From assembly GCA_036401375.1 (NCBI GenBank), contig DASWVB010000009.1:62001-126000 (forward strand): DNA of 64,000 nt, in the 5' to 3' direction. The position numbers and the translations under genes are program-made. The first letter of the stretch is position 1; every line of letters starts with the position of its first letter. The stretch is from DASWUZ01 sp036401375 (GTDB taxonomy: Bacteria; Acidobacteriota; Terriglobia; Terriglobales; Acidobacteriaceae). Positions 32,041 to 40,587 of the stretch are shown in pieces. The notes beneath the pieces were generated by a model. The model saw only the letters and a list, made by a program, of their open reading frames with translations, was not told the origin of the DNA and did not search any database.

Positions 32041-33735
32041 TCAGGACAATGTGATCTGAAGAGTAGTCACGCTCGCAGCAGGAAAGGTATGGATCAGGCT
32101 GCTACCCGAAGGCTGCCCCATCGTCGCTGGCGACGGCCGCACCGCATCCCGATGAGCAAAGTCGTTGTGGTCATGAACGTCATGACTCACCAGCACCGTG
32201 CCCTTCGCTGACCCAATCGTCGCACCGCGGACCGCGATCTCCGTAGTCATCGGCCGGTCCAGGTGCGGGTTCACCACGGAGAGTGTCATCTCCTTGCCCT
32301 TGACCGACGCGGAACCGCTCAGCCCGGCCAGAGTTCTGAGCGGATCGAGCGAACCGCGTCGGCTGTTACCGCCAACCGGGATCGGCCCTGAGGCCAGAGG
32401 ATTGTCGATCGCCTGAGCGGTGAAGTCGGCGCGCACCGCCGTCCCGCCACGATGCGGCAGATACATCATGAAGACATGAAACGTCGGTGTGACCGTGAAC
32501 TGATCTTCGCGCGCCAGCATCAGCGAGTGAAGGCAGTTGATCGACTGCGCCACATTTGCCATCGCCACCTTGTCCGCATGCCGATGGAAGATGTCGAGCG
32601 TTATTCCCGACAGCAGCGCATCGCGCATGGTCGACTGCTGCGAGAGGTTATAGTTCGGCCCGAGCCTCGTGCCGGCCCCATACCACGCGCCCCACTCATC
32701 GACGACCAGCTTGACCTTGTTCTGCCCGCCATACTCCTCGATCGCTCCGTAGTGGTCCGTCACCACCCTCTCCATGATCGAGCCGCGCGTCAGCAGGTCG
32801 TAGTAAGCGCCGCTGTCAAACTCGAGCGCGTCACCGTCGGCAAACTGCTTCGGGCTTCCAGAGGTGTAGTAGTGAATTGACAGCCCCCAGATGTGCCGTC
32901 TCTCCGGGTTTGCAGCCAGGGCCGTGAAGAGCCGCCGCGTCCAGTCCACATCATCGCCATTGGCGCCGACGGCGACCAGCTTTAACTGCTGCCCGTAGCC
33001 CGGCAGCCACGTGGCGTAGCGGCGGAACTGCCCCGCGTACTCCTCCGGCGTCTGATTGCCCCCGCACCCCCAGGTCTCATTTCCGACCCCCCAGTACTCA
33101 ACGTTGAACGGCTCGCGATCGCCATTCGCAGCCCGCTCCGCGGCAAGGGTGTCCGGCGCATCGGGTGCCGACGAATTGGAAGGCAGGTTCCCAGCCGGCG
33201 CATTGCAATACTCCACCAGCTGGTAGAAATCGCGCGCCGGCAGCGAGCGAATATCGCTCGCCAGGTAAGGCCGGCAGCCGATCGCGCGGCACGTCTCCAT
33301 AAACTCGTGCAGGCCATACTGGTTCGACTCCTGCTGGCCCCAGAATGCAGCGCGGTTTGGCCGCTTCGCCGCCGGCCCGATGCCATCGCGCCAGTCGTAG
33401 CTGTCGGCAAAACAGCCGCCCGGCCAGCGCAGCACCGGCGCCTGCACCGCCTTCATCGCGTTGATGAAGTCGAGACGAACCCCGTTCTGATTGGGTATCT
33501 TCGACTTCTCCCCTACCCAGACCCCGTCGTAGACCACCCCGCCAAGCTGCTCGATAAAATGGGAGTAGATCTCCGGCTCGATCGTGGCGATCGTCTCCGC
33601 TGGCATGACGTCGATATGCGCGTCGACCGCGGTCGATGCAGCCTGCGCGAGCGCAGAGCGCGAGACGGTGAGAGCAGAGGCGGCCAGGGCGGAGTTCTGT
33701 AGAAAGCGGCGACGGGTTACCGTTGAGGGTGTCAT
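32041..33735 (-). CDS. Alpha-N-arabinofuranosidase, GH51, Tat-exported
   Basis: The product starts with MTPSTVTRRRFLQ and a hydrophobic segment, a twin-arginine signal. The barrel has EIYSHFIEQLGGVVYDG, PVLRWPGGCFADSYDWRDGI, the acid/base glutamate in VEYWGVGNETWGCGG and the nucleophile in KLVVDEWGAWY, all standard for GH51. A C-terminal beta domain follows. The enzyme removes arabinose side chains from plant arabinoxylan or arabinan. ATG 33735 was chosen because it begins just before the Tat motif; ATG 33750 and the longer 33774 start are possible. Another predicted polysaccharide-active gene follows upstream on the same strand. Confidence 0.95.
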   Translation of the reverse strand: MTPSTVTRRRFLQNSALAASALTVSRSALAQAASTAVDAHIDVMPAETIATIEPEIYSHFIEQLGGVVYDGVWVGEKSKIPNQNGVRLDFINAMKAVQAPVLRWPGGCFADSYDWRDGIGPAAKRPNRAAFWGQQESNQYGLHEFMETCRAIGCRPYLASDIRSLPARDFYQLVEYCNAPAGNLPSNSSAPDAPDTLAAERAANGDREPFNVEYWGVGNETWGCGGNQTPEEYAGQFRRYATWLPGYGQQLKLVAVGANGDDVDWTRRLFTALAANPERRHIWGLSIHYYTSGSPKQFADGDALEFDSGAYYDLLTRGSIMERVVTDHYGAIEEYGGQNKVKLVVDEWGAWYGAGTRLGPNYNLSQQSTMRDALLSGITLDIFHRHADKVAMANVAQSINCLHSLMLAREDQFTVTPTFHVFMMYLPHRGGTAVRADFTAQAIDNPLASGPIPVGGNSRRGSLDPLRTLAGLSGSASVKGKEMTLSVVNPHLDRPMTTEIAVRGATIGSAKGTVLVSHDVHDHNDFAHRDAVRPSPATMGQPSGSSLIHTFPAASVTTLQITLS

Positions 33736-33946
33736 AATCTCGTCCACCATACCGGGCAAAGTCGTCGCAGGCAAGACCCTCGTCCCACTACCGCGACCTC
33801 GTCACCCGTCCAGGACGCGTACGCACTCCATAAGCCAGTTGGTCGCCGTATGAAGGCTTATCGACTTCAGCGTCACCTTGAGAGCGCAGCTTTAAAACCC
33901 ACAAAGCTGGCGCAGCGAAGAGAACCTCGTTCGGCTGCGACTGAGG

Positions 33947-36103
33947 TCAGTCCATCTTTGGCGAAGGAGGCAGCGGCTGCAACTCGATGCCCGGCCCCTC
34001 CCAGAACAAAACCGGCTCACCCACAGCAGCACCCGGCGGACCCTCCGCATTCTCGATCCCCGGTATGCGCTCCACGCGAAGCCGATGCGGGCCCGCCCTC
34101 AGGGTCGCGCTCACTCGTACCGGCTGAACAGCATCGCCGGTTGACCCGCAGACCTGCGGACGCGCGACCGGAGTCTCGTGCGGCGGAAGATCATCGACAG
34201 CCAGGCTGCCTCGTTCGCTGGTAAGCAGCGTGAACGTGTAACCGCCATCCACAGGAACGTCGATCTCAAGCTCAGAGCGGCTCGCGAGCGCATCAGGGCT
34301 GCCACCCGGTGACTCCTCCCTCTTTGCAGCCGGGATCGACCGTTCCCTGTTCGACGAAGCAGGCTGCTGCAGCACGACAGACCGGCTGCTCCAGGCCTGC
34401 TCACCGCCCGCCCCGATCACATGCAGCAGGACCCGAAAACGGCCGGAGCCATCGAGCAGCGTCCCCTCTGCGTCTAGGAACGTGTGACGTACCTCCCGTC
34501 CCTCCGCCCGCTGTCCGTCGCCGAAGAGCCACTCGTAACGCGGCTCGCTCCGGTCGACCTCCGCCGCACCACCCGGGACCGCAGCAGCAAAGGTCACCGC
34601 CTCGCCGGCCCTCAGAAGACCAGGGGTATACGTGAAGTGAGCATCGACAGCCGGAGGCGCGACCGTCACCACTCCGTCCGTACCCTCGTTCACCGGCGTG
34701 CCGGCCAGCCGAACCCCCGCCACATCGCCCGTGATCACGGAGGGCGCCATCGCAGGCCCATCCAGCGCCCACACATCCTCAAGAGTGACGTCGCGCACCG
34801 ACGCATTCGGCTGCCGAATCTGGTAGAGCGAGTACCAGTCCTCCAGGCGAATGTCGCGAAGAAGATAGTCGCTGTGCGTGCCGTGCCCGCCCGGGTCTGA
34901 CCAGAGCTCAAATAAGGCGAACGGCACCTTGCAGCCGCCAAATCCACCGTGAATCACATCTACATCGGTCATTCGAAAGTGCGCGCCGTTGAACGTCTTC
35001 TCCGGCCAGCCTACCCGCACAATATTCGAAATACTGGTCGAGACGATCGAATCCTCGATGACTATATTTGTCACGTCGTGGCCCGGCACCCGCATCAACG
35101 CAAGGTCGTAGCCACCCCAGTTGCCATCGATCGCAAACACGTCATCGGACGCGCGGAAGAAGCTGTTCCGCACCGTCGTGTCCCCGCCACCCAGCCAGTC
35201 CATCCCATCCTGGTTCGCGTTGTTAGGGTTCCCCGCGATCGCCTTCACGTTATAGAAGCCGATATGCCGCGAGTCGCGCATCTGTATCTGCCAGCTGCGA
35301 CTGCGTGTGACACAGGTGATGCCGTCGATCTCGACATTCCGCGCCTGGTCCATCACGATGACGTGCCAGTTCGGCTTCTGCATCCAGCCTTCGTCGCTCT
35401 TCGGATCCTGCGGGCCGTCATAGATGATCGTGCCTCTACCAAGCACGCGCACATCGTGCACCTGCCAGACATTCAGCGAGCCGAAGATCACCGCCCCGCC
35501 AGCCAGGTAGATCGTCTCTCCGGAGTGCGCATCGATGTTCTCTCGATGCACGCCCGCCCCGTAGTAGCGAACCCCCGCAGTCCCCGCCGTGATCCGCGAC
35601 CGGTCCGGCGCATTGGAGAAGAGAAAGAGGATCTGCGCGTCGGCGAAGTGATCTCCAGGCCGCGTCACCGTCAGCTTCGCACTTGCGGGCATGCGAAAGC
35701 TGATGGTCGCGCCGCGGCGCTCCGGTCGAACCCCGAACCGCATCGGCTGCACCTCGACGCCGTCGTCCCAGAAATGAGCGTCCGAAGCCGTGACCCGCAC
35801 CATGACGGCCGCAGCAGCGTCAAAGTTGAGCACGTAGTAGCCCGTCGCCGCGTGCATGACCTCGCTGCTCTGTCCATCCACCGAGACGTGAAAGAAGTTG
35901 GATCGCACCTCGTCGGGAATGGGATACAAAGTGACCCGGCGATTCCCTGCGCGCTCCCCGGCTGCATCAGACGACACGGCAGATGCGTGAGCCGAGGCAG
36001 CGACGCACATCAGCAGCACGCCGATCCAACAAGACGCCATGAGCGAAAACAATAGAGCGGAACGCCACCATCCCGCGAAGGCTCGCGAAGACCGGCTACG
36101 CAT
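33947..36103 (-). CDS. Right-handed beta-helix glycosidase (GH28/GH49-like) with PKD domain
   Basis: A secreted protein of about 718 residues with an N-terminal membrane/signal segment. Residues 150-460 are beta-helical: GETIYLAGGAVIFGSLNV, VRVLGRGTIIYDG, NVEIDGITCV, then NANQDGMDWLGGGD, ASDDVFAIDGNWG and VIEDSIV. The acidic residues in DGMDW and SDDV occupy the catalytic places of polygalacturonase-like families. A PKD-type domain (PRYEWLFGDGQRAEGREVRHTF) and a C-terminal beta-sandwich follow. Substrate is unknown (pectin or dextran-like). ATG 36103 overlaps the stop of the upstream membrane gene (ATG within tATGCGTAG); the TTG at 36115 is less likely. Confidence 0.78.
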   Translation of the reverse strand: MRSRSSRAFAGWWRSALLFSLMASCWIGVLLMCVAASAHASAVSSDAAGERAGNRRVTLYPIPDEVRSNFFHVSVDGQSSEVMHAATGYYVLNFDAAAAVMVRVTASDAHFWDDGVEVQPMRFGVRPERRGATISFRMPASAKLTVTRPGDHFADAQILFLFSNAPDRSRITAGTAGVRYYGAGVHRENIDAHSGETIYLAGGAVIFGSLNVWQVHDVRVLGRGTIIYDGPQDPKSDEGWMQKPNWHVIVMDQARNVEIDGITCVTRSRSWQIQMRDSRHIGFYNVKAIAGNPNNANQDGMDWLGGGDTTVRNSFFRASDDVFAIDGNWGGYDLALMRVPGHDVTNIVIEDSIVSTSISNIVRVGWPEKTFNGAHFRMTDVDVIHGGFGGCKVPFALFELWSDPGGHGTHSDYLLRDIRLEDWYSLYQIRQPNASVRDVTLEDVWALDGPAMAPSVITGDVAGVRLAGTPVNEGTDGVVTVAPPAVDAHFTYTPGLLRAGEAVTFAAAVPGGAAEVDRSEPRYEWLFGDGQRAEGREVRHTFLDAEGTLLDGSGRFRVLLHVIGAGGEQAWSSRSVVLQQPASSNRERSIPAAKREESPGGSPDALASRSELEIDVPVDGGYTFTLLTSERGSLAVDDLPPHETPVARPQVCGSTGDAVQPVRVSATLRAGPHRLRVERIPGIENAEGPPGAAVGEPVLFWEGPGIELQPLPPSPKMD

Positions 36104-36509
36104 AGGCAGCGGCAATCAGGAAAGCAAGCGGCAGGGCATGCAGCAGGATCGTCCACATCAGTGACCGCGCCACTCCATGAGATCGCATCGTCAGCGCCAT
36201 GAATAAGCCATACAGGGGAAACTGCACGTACATTACGATCTGAGTCAGGCTGCTCGTCCACTGCTCTGAGAGTCCGAACAGATGCAGTCTCAGCAGCGCA
36301 ATCCACGGATAGAGCGTCTGCAGCGCGCCAGGCCCCTCCAGCGCGAGCACTGCTGCGCTGCGCCTGGCCAGAGGAGTGACCAGCACCCCCGCCAGCACCG
36401 GCCACCACAACCACCAGCTTCGGCCGCTCTTCTTTCGCCTGTTTGGAATCGGCCTCTGATAAGCAGCCGGTCGCCGCGTGTGTGGGCGTGCATTCATCAA
36501 TCCGAGCAT
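36096..36509 (-). CDS. Small multi-spanning membrane protein, unknown
   Basis: A 137-residue protein with a basic N-terminus (RPHTRRPAAYQRPIPNRRKK) and about four hydrophobic segments (WWLWWPVLAGVLVTPL, IVMYVQFPLYGLFMALTM, SLMWTILLHALPLAFLIAAA). Its stop overlaps the start of the beta-helix glycosidase gene, so they form an operon with translational coupling. Family and function are not recognised. Confidence 0.65.
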   Translation of the reverse strand: MLGLMNARPHTRRPAAYQRPIPNRRKKSGRSWWLWWPVLAGVLVTPLARRSAAVLALEGPGALQTLYPWIALLRLHLFGLSEQWTSSLTQIVMYVQFPLYGLFMALTMRSHGVARSLMWTILLHALPLAFLIAAAYA

Positions 36510-36607
36510 AGCAGCCCGCCCACAGCTACTGTCCGCCTCTCGCGACGCCGAATCTTTAACGCTGCCGCTGTCTCTCCAGGTCGATTCTCGAGACGCGGCC
36601 GCGACAG

Positions 36608-37228
36608 CTACGGCCTCGGAGTTGAAGTAGAGGCAGAAGCCCCATCAAGTCCGAGCGCAGCAGCAGACCTGCGCATCGCATCGATGCAGAACTCGATGTG
36701 CGCATCGAGTTCGACACCCAGCTCAAGGGCCCCCTGCACGATGTCTTCACGATGCACGCCCTTCGCGAAAGCCTTGTCCTTCATCTTCTTGCGCACGCCC
36801 GCGAGCTCAACGTCATGGATCGAGCGGGTCGGCTTCACCAGCGCGCACGCGGTCAGAAAGCCGGACAGCTCGTCGCACGCGAAGAGCGCCTTCGCCAGAT
36901 GGGTGGTGCGCGGCACACCGGAGTAGCTCGCATGACCCAGGATCGCCGTTCGTACCTGCTCCGGCCAGCCCTGTTCCGCCAGTATGCGCACGCCGACAAA
37001 CGGATGATCTTCAAGCGAAGGAAATCTCTCATAGTCGAAGTCGTGCAGCAGCGCCGTGATTGAATAGGTCTCGATCAGCGCCGCCGCCTCCTGCTCCGGC
37101 AGCGGGCCCGCGGCCACTTCTCCGTAAGCGCGCACGCAGGACTCAACGCCGAGTGCGTGCTTCAACAGGCTCCCCGACTGGGTGTATTCGTTGAGCAGCG
37201 ACCATGCCCGCGCGCGCGAAAATTCCAA
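36608..37228 (-). CDS. HD-domain protein
   Basis: A 206-residue protein with the HD phosphohydrolase pattern: LLKHALGVE, then ITALLHDFDYERFP (the H-D pair), HPFVGVRILAEQGW and AILGHASYSGVPR (further histidines). Such small HD proteins hydrolyse phosphate esters; substrate unknown. Start TTG 37228 is chosen because AGGAG lies four bases upstream and the family begins at an SRARAWSLLNEYT-like segment. The frame is open to 37402, but that 5' part does not look coding. Confidence 0.85.
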   Translation of the reverse strand: MEFSRARAWSLLNEYTQSGSLLKHALGVESCVRAYGEVAAGPLPEQEAAALIETYSITALLHDFDYERFPSLEDHPFVGVRILAEQGWPEQVRTAILGHASYSGVPRTTHLAKALFACDELSGFLTACALVKPTRSIHDVELAGVRKKMKDKAFAKGVHREDIVQGALELGVELDAHIEFCIDAMRRSAAALGLDGASASTSTPRP

Positions 37229-37300
37229 CTCACTCCTGGGGACTAGCACTTCTGCCTCCTGATCTTTTCGGGAATCTTCGGTTTTCTTACGGATATTCCT

Positions 37301-37333
37301 GGGTTGACACTCCTTTTCCACTTGACAACCCGG
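37301..37333. promoter_or_regulatory. Inverted repeat in the divergent HD / XRE promoter region
   Basis: GGGTTGACA and TGACAACCC form a near-perfect palindrome (one mismatch per arm) around about 13 bases, about 100 bases before the XRE gene and 75 bases before the HD gene on the other strand. A repressor dimer site is plausible. Confidence 0.35.
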
Positions 37334-37428
37334 ATACCCGCCCGTCACTCTAACTATGCAAGAATTGGTCAGGCCATACAATGCTGGCCGGTTCCACGGC
37401 ACGCCCGCTCTGGCGCTCCGTAACAGTT

Positions 37429-37977
37429 ATGGCTACTAATCTGGCAATCGTAGAGGCACGTGAGGTGCTTCGTTGCGACCACTGCAGTCTGGTGCAATTC
37501 CGCACCGCCAACTCTCTCTGCAGACGCTGTCATAAAGCCATCGAAATCGAGTTACCCGAGCCTCAGCCGGGCTCCCAGTCCCCAAAACTGGTACCGGCAG
37601 GTGAACCGGGAGCGGCGCCCGACGAAGGACTCCAGGTCGCCCGCACCGTTCGCGACATGCGCCGCAGTCGAAACCTCAGCCAGCGGCAGCTCGCCGGCCG
37701 CATGCAGGTCCCCCGCACTTACATCTCCAAGATCGAGAACGGCAAGGCCATGCCGACGCTCTCCTCGCTGCAGCGCCTCGCCGTCGCCCTCGAGATCAAC
37801 ATCTGCGACCTGCTGCAGGATGGTCCCAGCCGCCGCCAGATCGAGGCCGCCGCAGTGCTCGCCGATCCATTCCTCGCCGAGATCGCTCCCTACATAGCGC
37901 AGATGGATTCGCTCCAGCGCCAGCTCTTCCTCAACCAAGTAAGAGACGCCGCCGGAGGACGCCGCCGCACCGCCTAG
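37429..37977 (+). CDS. XRE-family regulator with N-terminal zinc ribbon
   Basis: A 182-residue protein. Residues 10-36 carry C-x2-C (LRCDHCSLVQF) and C-x2-C (SLCRRCHK), a rubredoxin-like zinc ribbon. Residues 70-125 form a Cro/CI helix-turn-helix (LSQRQLAGRMQVPRTYISKI, ENGKAMPTLSSLQRLAVALE). A C-terminal helix (FLAEIAPYIAQMDSLQRQLF) may dimerise. ATG 37429 (MATNLAIVEAREV) is chosen; the frame opens at 37381. Target genes are unknown, but an inverted repeat in its own upstream region makes autoregulation plausible. XRE proteins with an added zinc ribbon are not common in my experience. Confidence 0.85.
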   Translation: MATNLAIVEAREVLRCDHCSLVQFRTANSLCRRCHKAIEIELPEPQPGSQSPKLVPAGEPGAAPDEGLQVARTVRDMRRSRNLSQRQLAGRMQVPRTYISKIENGKAMPTLSSLQRLAVALEINICDLLQDGPSRRQIEAAAVLADPFLAEIAPYIAQMDSLQRQLFLNQVRDAAGGRRRTA

Positions 37978-38288
37978 CCCTGGCCGCCGGAGTAGTACCG
38001 CGCACTCGCTAAAGATGCGGCTGCTTGCGCCAGACTCGTCAGCCCGAGTTTCTGTTGCCACGGGCCACAGAAATCCCAGCAACAGCAGTGACCTTTCGCC
38101 CATGCGACGCATCGGCTCAGCACCCTCGTCCATCACGGAGTGCGCCCAGTCTCGAGCCCTCAATCGAAGAGAGGCTTCAGCGACGTTCAGGCGCAAATAG
38201 TGTGCTCTGGACCAGGCAGCTCCCTGATCCGATAGTCTGCAGTCCTCGTCTCCCAGGGCCAGCGCCGATCATTGCCCCGCATGCACCC
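37978..38288. other. Region between regulator and uppS
   Basis: The uppS frame is open from 38025, but the added 88 residues are Arg/Pro/Ser-rich and unlike the family. I see no RNA gene or terminator here. Confidence 0.4.
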
Positions 38289-39158
38289 ATGTGCTACGGT
38301 CGAAGACGGGAAGGGGCGTCCTGCTTGCTATCCTCCAGCGTGCCATCTTCGGGGCGTCTGCTAGAGCTCTCGGCCGACGAACTGACCATCTACCGGCGGC
38401 TCGATCCCACCCGCCTGCCCCGCCACGTAGCCATGATCATGGACGGCAACGGACGCTGGGCCGGCAAGCGCAGCCTCAAGCGCTTCCTCGGTCACCAGCA
38501 GGGAGCCGAGTCGGTGCAGTACGTCGTCGAGACCGCATCCCGCATCGACCTGCCATGGCTGACGCTCTACGCCTTTTCGCTCGAAAACAGCCTCCGCCGC
38601 CCCAAGACGGAGGTCAACTTCCTCATGCGCCTGCTGCGCTCCTACCTCAGCAACAACGTCGGGCGGATGAATGACAACAACGTCCGCATCCAGTACATCG
38701 GCCGCACCCACGAGCTGCCGAGCGAGGTGCGTGACAAGATGCAGTGGGCCTCTGAGGCGACGGCTCGCAACACCGGCACCGTGCTCACCCTGGCGCTCAA
38801 CTACGGCTCGCGGACAGAGATCGTCGACGCGTTCCGCGAACTCTGCGCTGAGGTCCAGCGAGAACATCGCAGCTCCGACTCGATCACCGAAGAAGACATT
38901 CGCCGCCACCTCTATACCGCGCACATGCCCGACCCTGACCTCGTCATCCGCACCTCGGGCGAGATGCGTATCTCGAACTACCTGCTCTGGCAGATCGCCT
39001 ACTCCGAGATCTACGTCACTGACCGGCTCTGGCCCGACTTCCGCGGCATTCACATGCTCGAGGCCATCGAGGATTATCAGCGCCGCGACCGCCGCTTCGG
39101 AGGTCTCAGTGACAGCGCCGAGAGCGTTGCCAGCGAACCCTCCGTGCTCGTCCCCTGA
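38289..39158 (+). CDS. uppS: Isoprenyl transferase (undecaprenyl diphosphate synthase)
   Basis: Cis-prenyltransferase that adds isopentenyl units to farnesyl diphosphate, giving the lipid carrier for peptidoglycan and surface polysaccharides. Seen: LPRHVAMIMDGNGRWA with the metal-binding aspartate, RFLGHQQGAESVQ, LYAFSLENSLRR, NYGSRTEIVDA, DPDLVIRTSGEMRISNYLLW and SEIYVTDRLWPDF. The start is uncertain: ATG 38289 or GTG 38340, neither with a good ribosome site. It starts a rightward run uppS-cdsA-dxr-rseP, though a 560-bp repeat-rich gap separates it from cdsA. Confidence 0.95.
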   Translation: MCYGRRREGASCLLSSSVPSSGRLLELSADELTIYRRLDPTRLPRHVAMIMDGNGRWAGKRSLKRFLGHQQGAESVQYVVETASRIDLPWLTLYAFSLENSLRRPKTEVNFLMRLLRSYLSNNVGRMNDNNVRIQYIGRTHELPSEVRDKMQWASEATARNTGTVLTLALNYGSRTEIVDAFRELCAEVQREHRSSDSITEEDIRRHLYTAHMPDPDLVIRTSGEMRISNYLLWQIAYSEIYVTDRLWPDFRGIHMLEAIEDYQRRDRRFGGLSDSAESVASEPSVLVP

Positions 39159-39254
39159 AGCAGCTTCATGGTGCGATTGCCTCTATCGCGGCACAAGGGT
39201 AGACCAGGTTCAAACATCTATGAGCCTACCAAGCACCATCTTTCTGGTCGCTGG

Positions 39255-39321
39255 GGTGCCCCATGTCTCGTTTCTGAGACATGGGTTTGTGCCGGGTGCC
39301 CCATACCTCAGACATGGGTTT
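39255..39321. repeat. Two type A palindromic repeats
   Basis: GGTGCCCCATGTCTC-gttt-ctGAGACATGGGTTT at 39255-39288 and a shortened version GGGTGCCCCAT-acctcag-ACATGGGTTT at 39294-39321. Arms ATGTCTC/GAGACAT make a 7-bp stem, and CCC/GGG extends it. Confidence 0.85.
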
Positions 39322-39327
39322 CTGTCG

Positions 39328-39371
39328 GGTGCCCCATTCATGCGCAGCCTCATCGCGCATGAGTGGGAGTT
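39328..39371. repeat. Type B palindromic repeat
   Basis: GGTGCCCCATTCATGCGC-agcctcatc-GCGCATGAGTGGGAGTT: an ATGCGC/GCGCAT stem with outer CCATTCAT/ATGAGTGG pairing. It shares the GGTGCCCCAT head with type A. Confidence 0.85.
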
Positions 39372-39401
39372 CAACCGGACAGCGCTTCTCTAAGGAAAGC
39401 C

Positions 39402-39436
39402 GGGTGCCCCATGTCTCGTATCTGAGACATGGGTTT
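39402..39436. repeat. Type A palindromic repeat
   Basis: GGGTGCCCCATGTCTC-gtat-ctGAGACATGGGTTT, nearly identical to the copy at 39255. Confidence 0.85.
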
Positions 39437-39447
39437 GTGCACTGGCC

Positions 39448-39493
39448 GGGGTGCCCCATTCAAGCGCAGCCTCATCGCGCATGAGTGGGAGTT
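39448..39493. repeat. Type B palindromic repeat
   Basis: GGGGTGCCCCATTCAAGCGC-agcctcatc-GCGCATGAGTGGGAGTTC. One arm base differs from the copy at 39328. A and B alternate in the same orientation across 39255-39493, so the A-B unit was probably duplicated. The rest of the gap 39494-39719 holds nothing I recognise. Confidence 0.85.
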
Positions 39494-39719
39494 CAGGCGT
39501 CCGCGCCTCTCTAAGTGAAACGCGACCACCGACGCCCAGCAGAACGGCCACAACGCTGCCAGAGGAAGAACGCAACCGGCCAAAGCAGCTGTTAGCGCCA
39601 CATCATCCGCGCCACCGGCCGGCATTGTGAAGACGCCGCGCACGCCCCGGCCACCCACGGCGTGTATTCTGGTCTACGACCATGCTCATCCGATCGACCT
39701 GCGCGGACGCACCAGCCCG

Positions 39720-40544
39720 ATGAAGCGGGTCCTCACTGCACTGGTCCTCATCCCCCTGGTCCTGCTGCTCATCTTCAAAGGCGCGTTCTGGATGAACACC
39801 CTCGCCGCAGCCCTGGTCGCCGAGCTGGCTGCATGGGAGTACCTGGGCCTCGCCACCGCCACCGGAGCAAAGACGCCCCGCATCCTCGTCCTCGGCGCCA
39901 TCGCGGTGCTCTTCTTCGTAGCCTTCCGCAACCCTGACCTGACGGGCCCCGTGATCGGCGGCCTTTCGCTGCTCATCCTCGTCGTCTGCACCTTCAGTTC
40001 GCCGCTCGAGCGCGTGCTGCCCGACACCGCCTACTCAGTCTTCGGGTTGATCTACATCGGTCTCTCAATGTCGACCGTCCCCCTGCTCAGCGCGCAGGAG
40101 AATGGGCCGTCGCTGCTCGTCTTCCTCCTCTTCGTCGTATGGTCCGGCGATGTAGCGGCGCTTTACATAGGCCGCGCCTTCGGACGCCGCAAGCTCGCTC
40201 CCCGCATCAGCCCTAATAAGACATGGGAGGGCAGCATCGCCTCCATCGTCGGCAGCCTGCTCGTCACAATCCTGCTCCTCTATCTCGCTGGAGTGTTAGC
40301 AGGCCGCAACCTCGCCCTGCTCAGCTACCCTGGCCCGGCGCGCCGATGGCTCCTGCTGGCAGTGCTGCTCAACATCGCCGCCCAGGCCGGCGACCTGGTC
40401 GAGTCCGCCCTCAAGCGAGGAGCCGGGGTCAAGGATTCCGGCACCCTCCTGCCCGGCCACGGTGGCGTTCTCGACCGCATAGACGCCCTGCTGCTGGCCG
40501 CTCCAGTGCTGTGGTACGCTCAGTTAGCGCAGCAGTACTTCTAG
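39720..40544 (+). CDS. cdsA: Phosphatidate cytidylyltransferase
   Basis: A membrane enzyme of 274 residues making CDP-diacylglycerol, the branch point of phospholipid synthesis. It has about eight hydrophobic segments and the family signature near the C-terminus: GDLVESALKRGAGVKDSG followed by LLPGHGGVLDRIDALLL, preceded by APRISPNKTWEGS. ATG 39720 (MKRVLTALVL) is chosen; the 31-residue extension from 39627 is arginine/proline-rich and not hydrophobic. dxr follows 43 bases downstream. Confidence 0.95.
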   Translation: MKRVLTALVLIPLVLLLIFKGAFWMNTLAAALVAELAAWEYLGLATATGAKTPRILVLGAIAVLFFVAFRNPDLTGPVIGGLSLLILVVCTFSSPLERVLPDTAYSVFGLIYIGLSMSTVPLLSAQENGPSLLVFLLFVVWSGDVAALYIGRAFGRRKLAPRISPNKTWEGSIASIVGSLLVTILLLYLAGVLAGRNLALLSYPGPARRWLLLAVLLNIAAQAGDLVESALKRGAGVKDSGTLLPGHGGVLDRIDALLLAAPVLWYAQLAQQYF

Positions 40545-40587
40545 CTGTCGCGGCACTCAAGTCGTTTGAATACAGAGACTTAACCAT

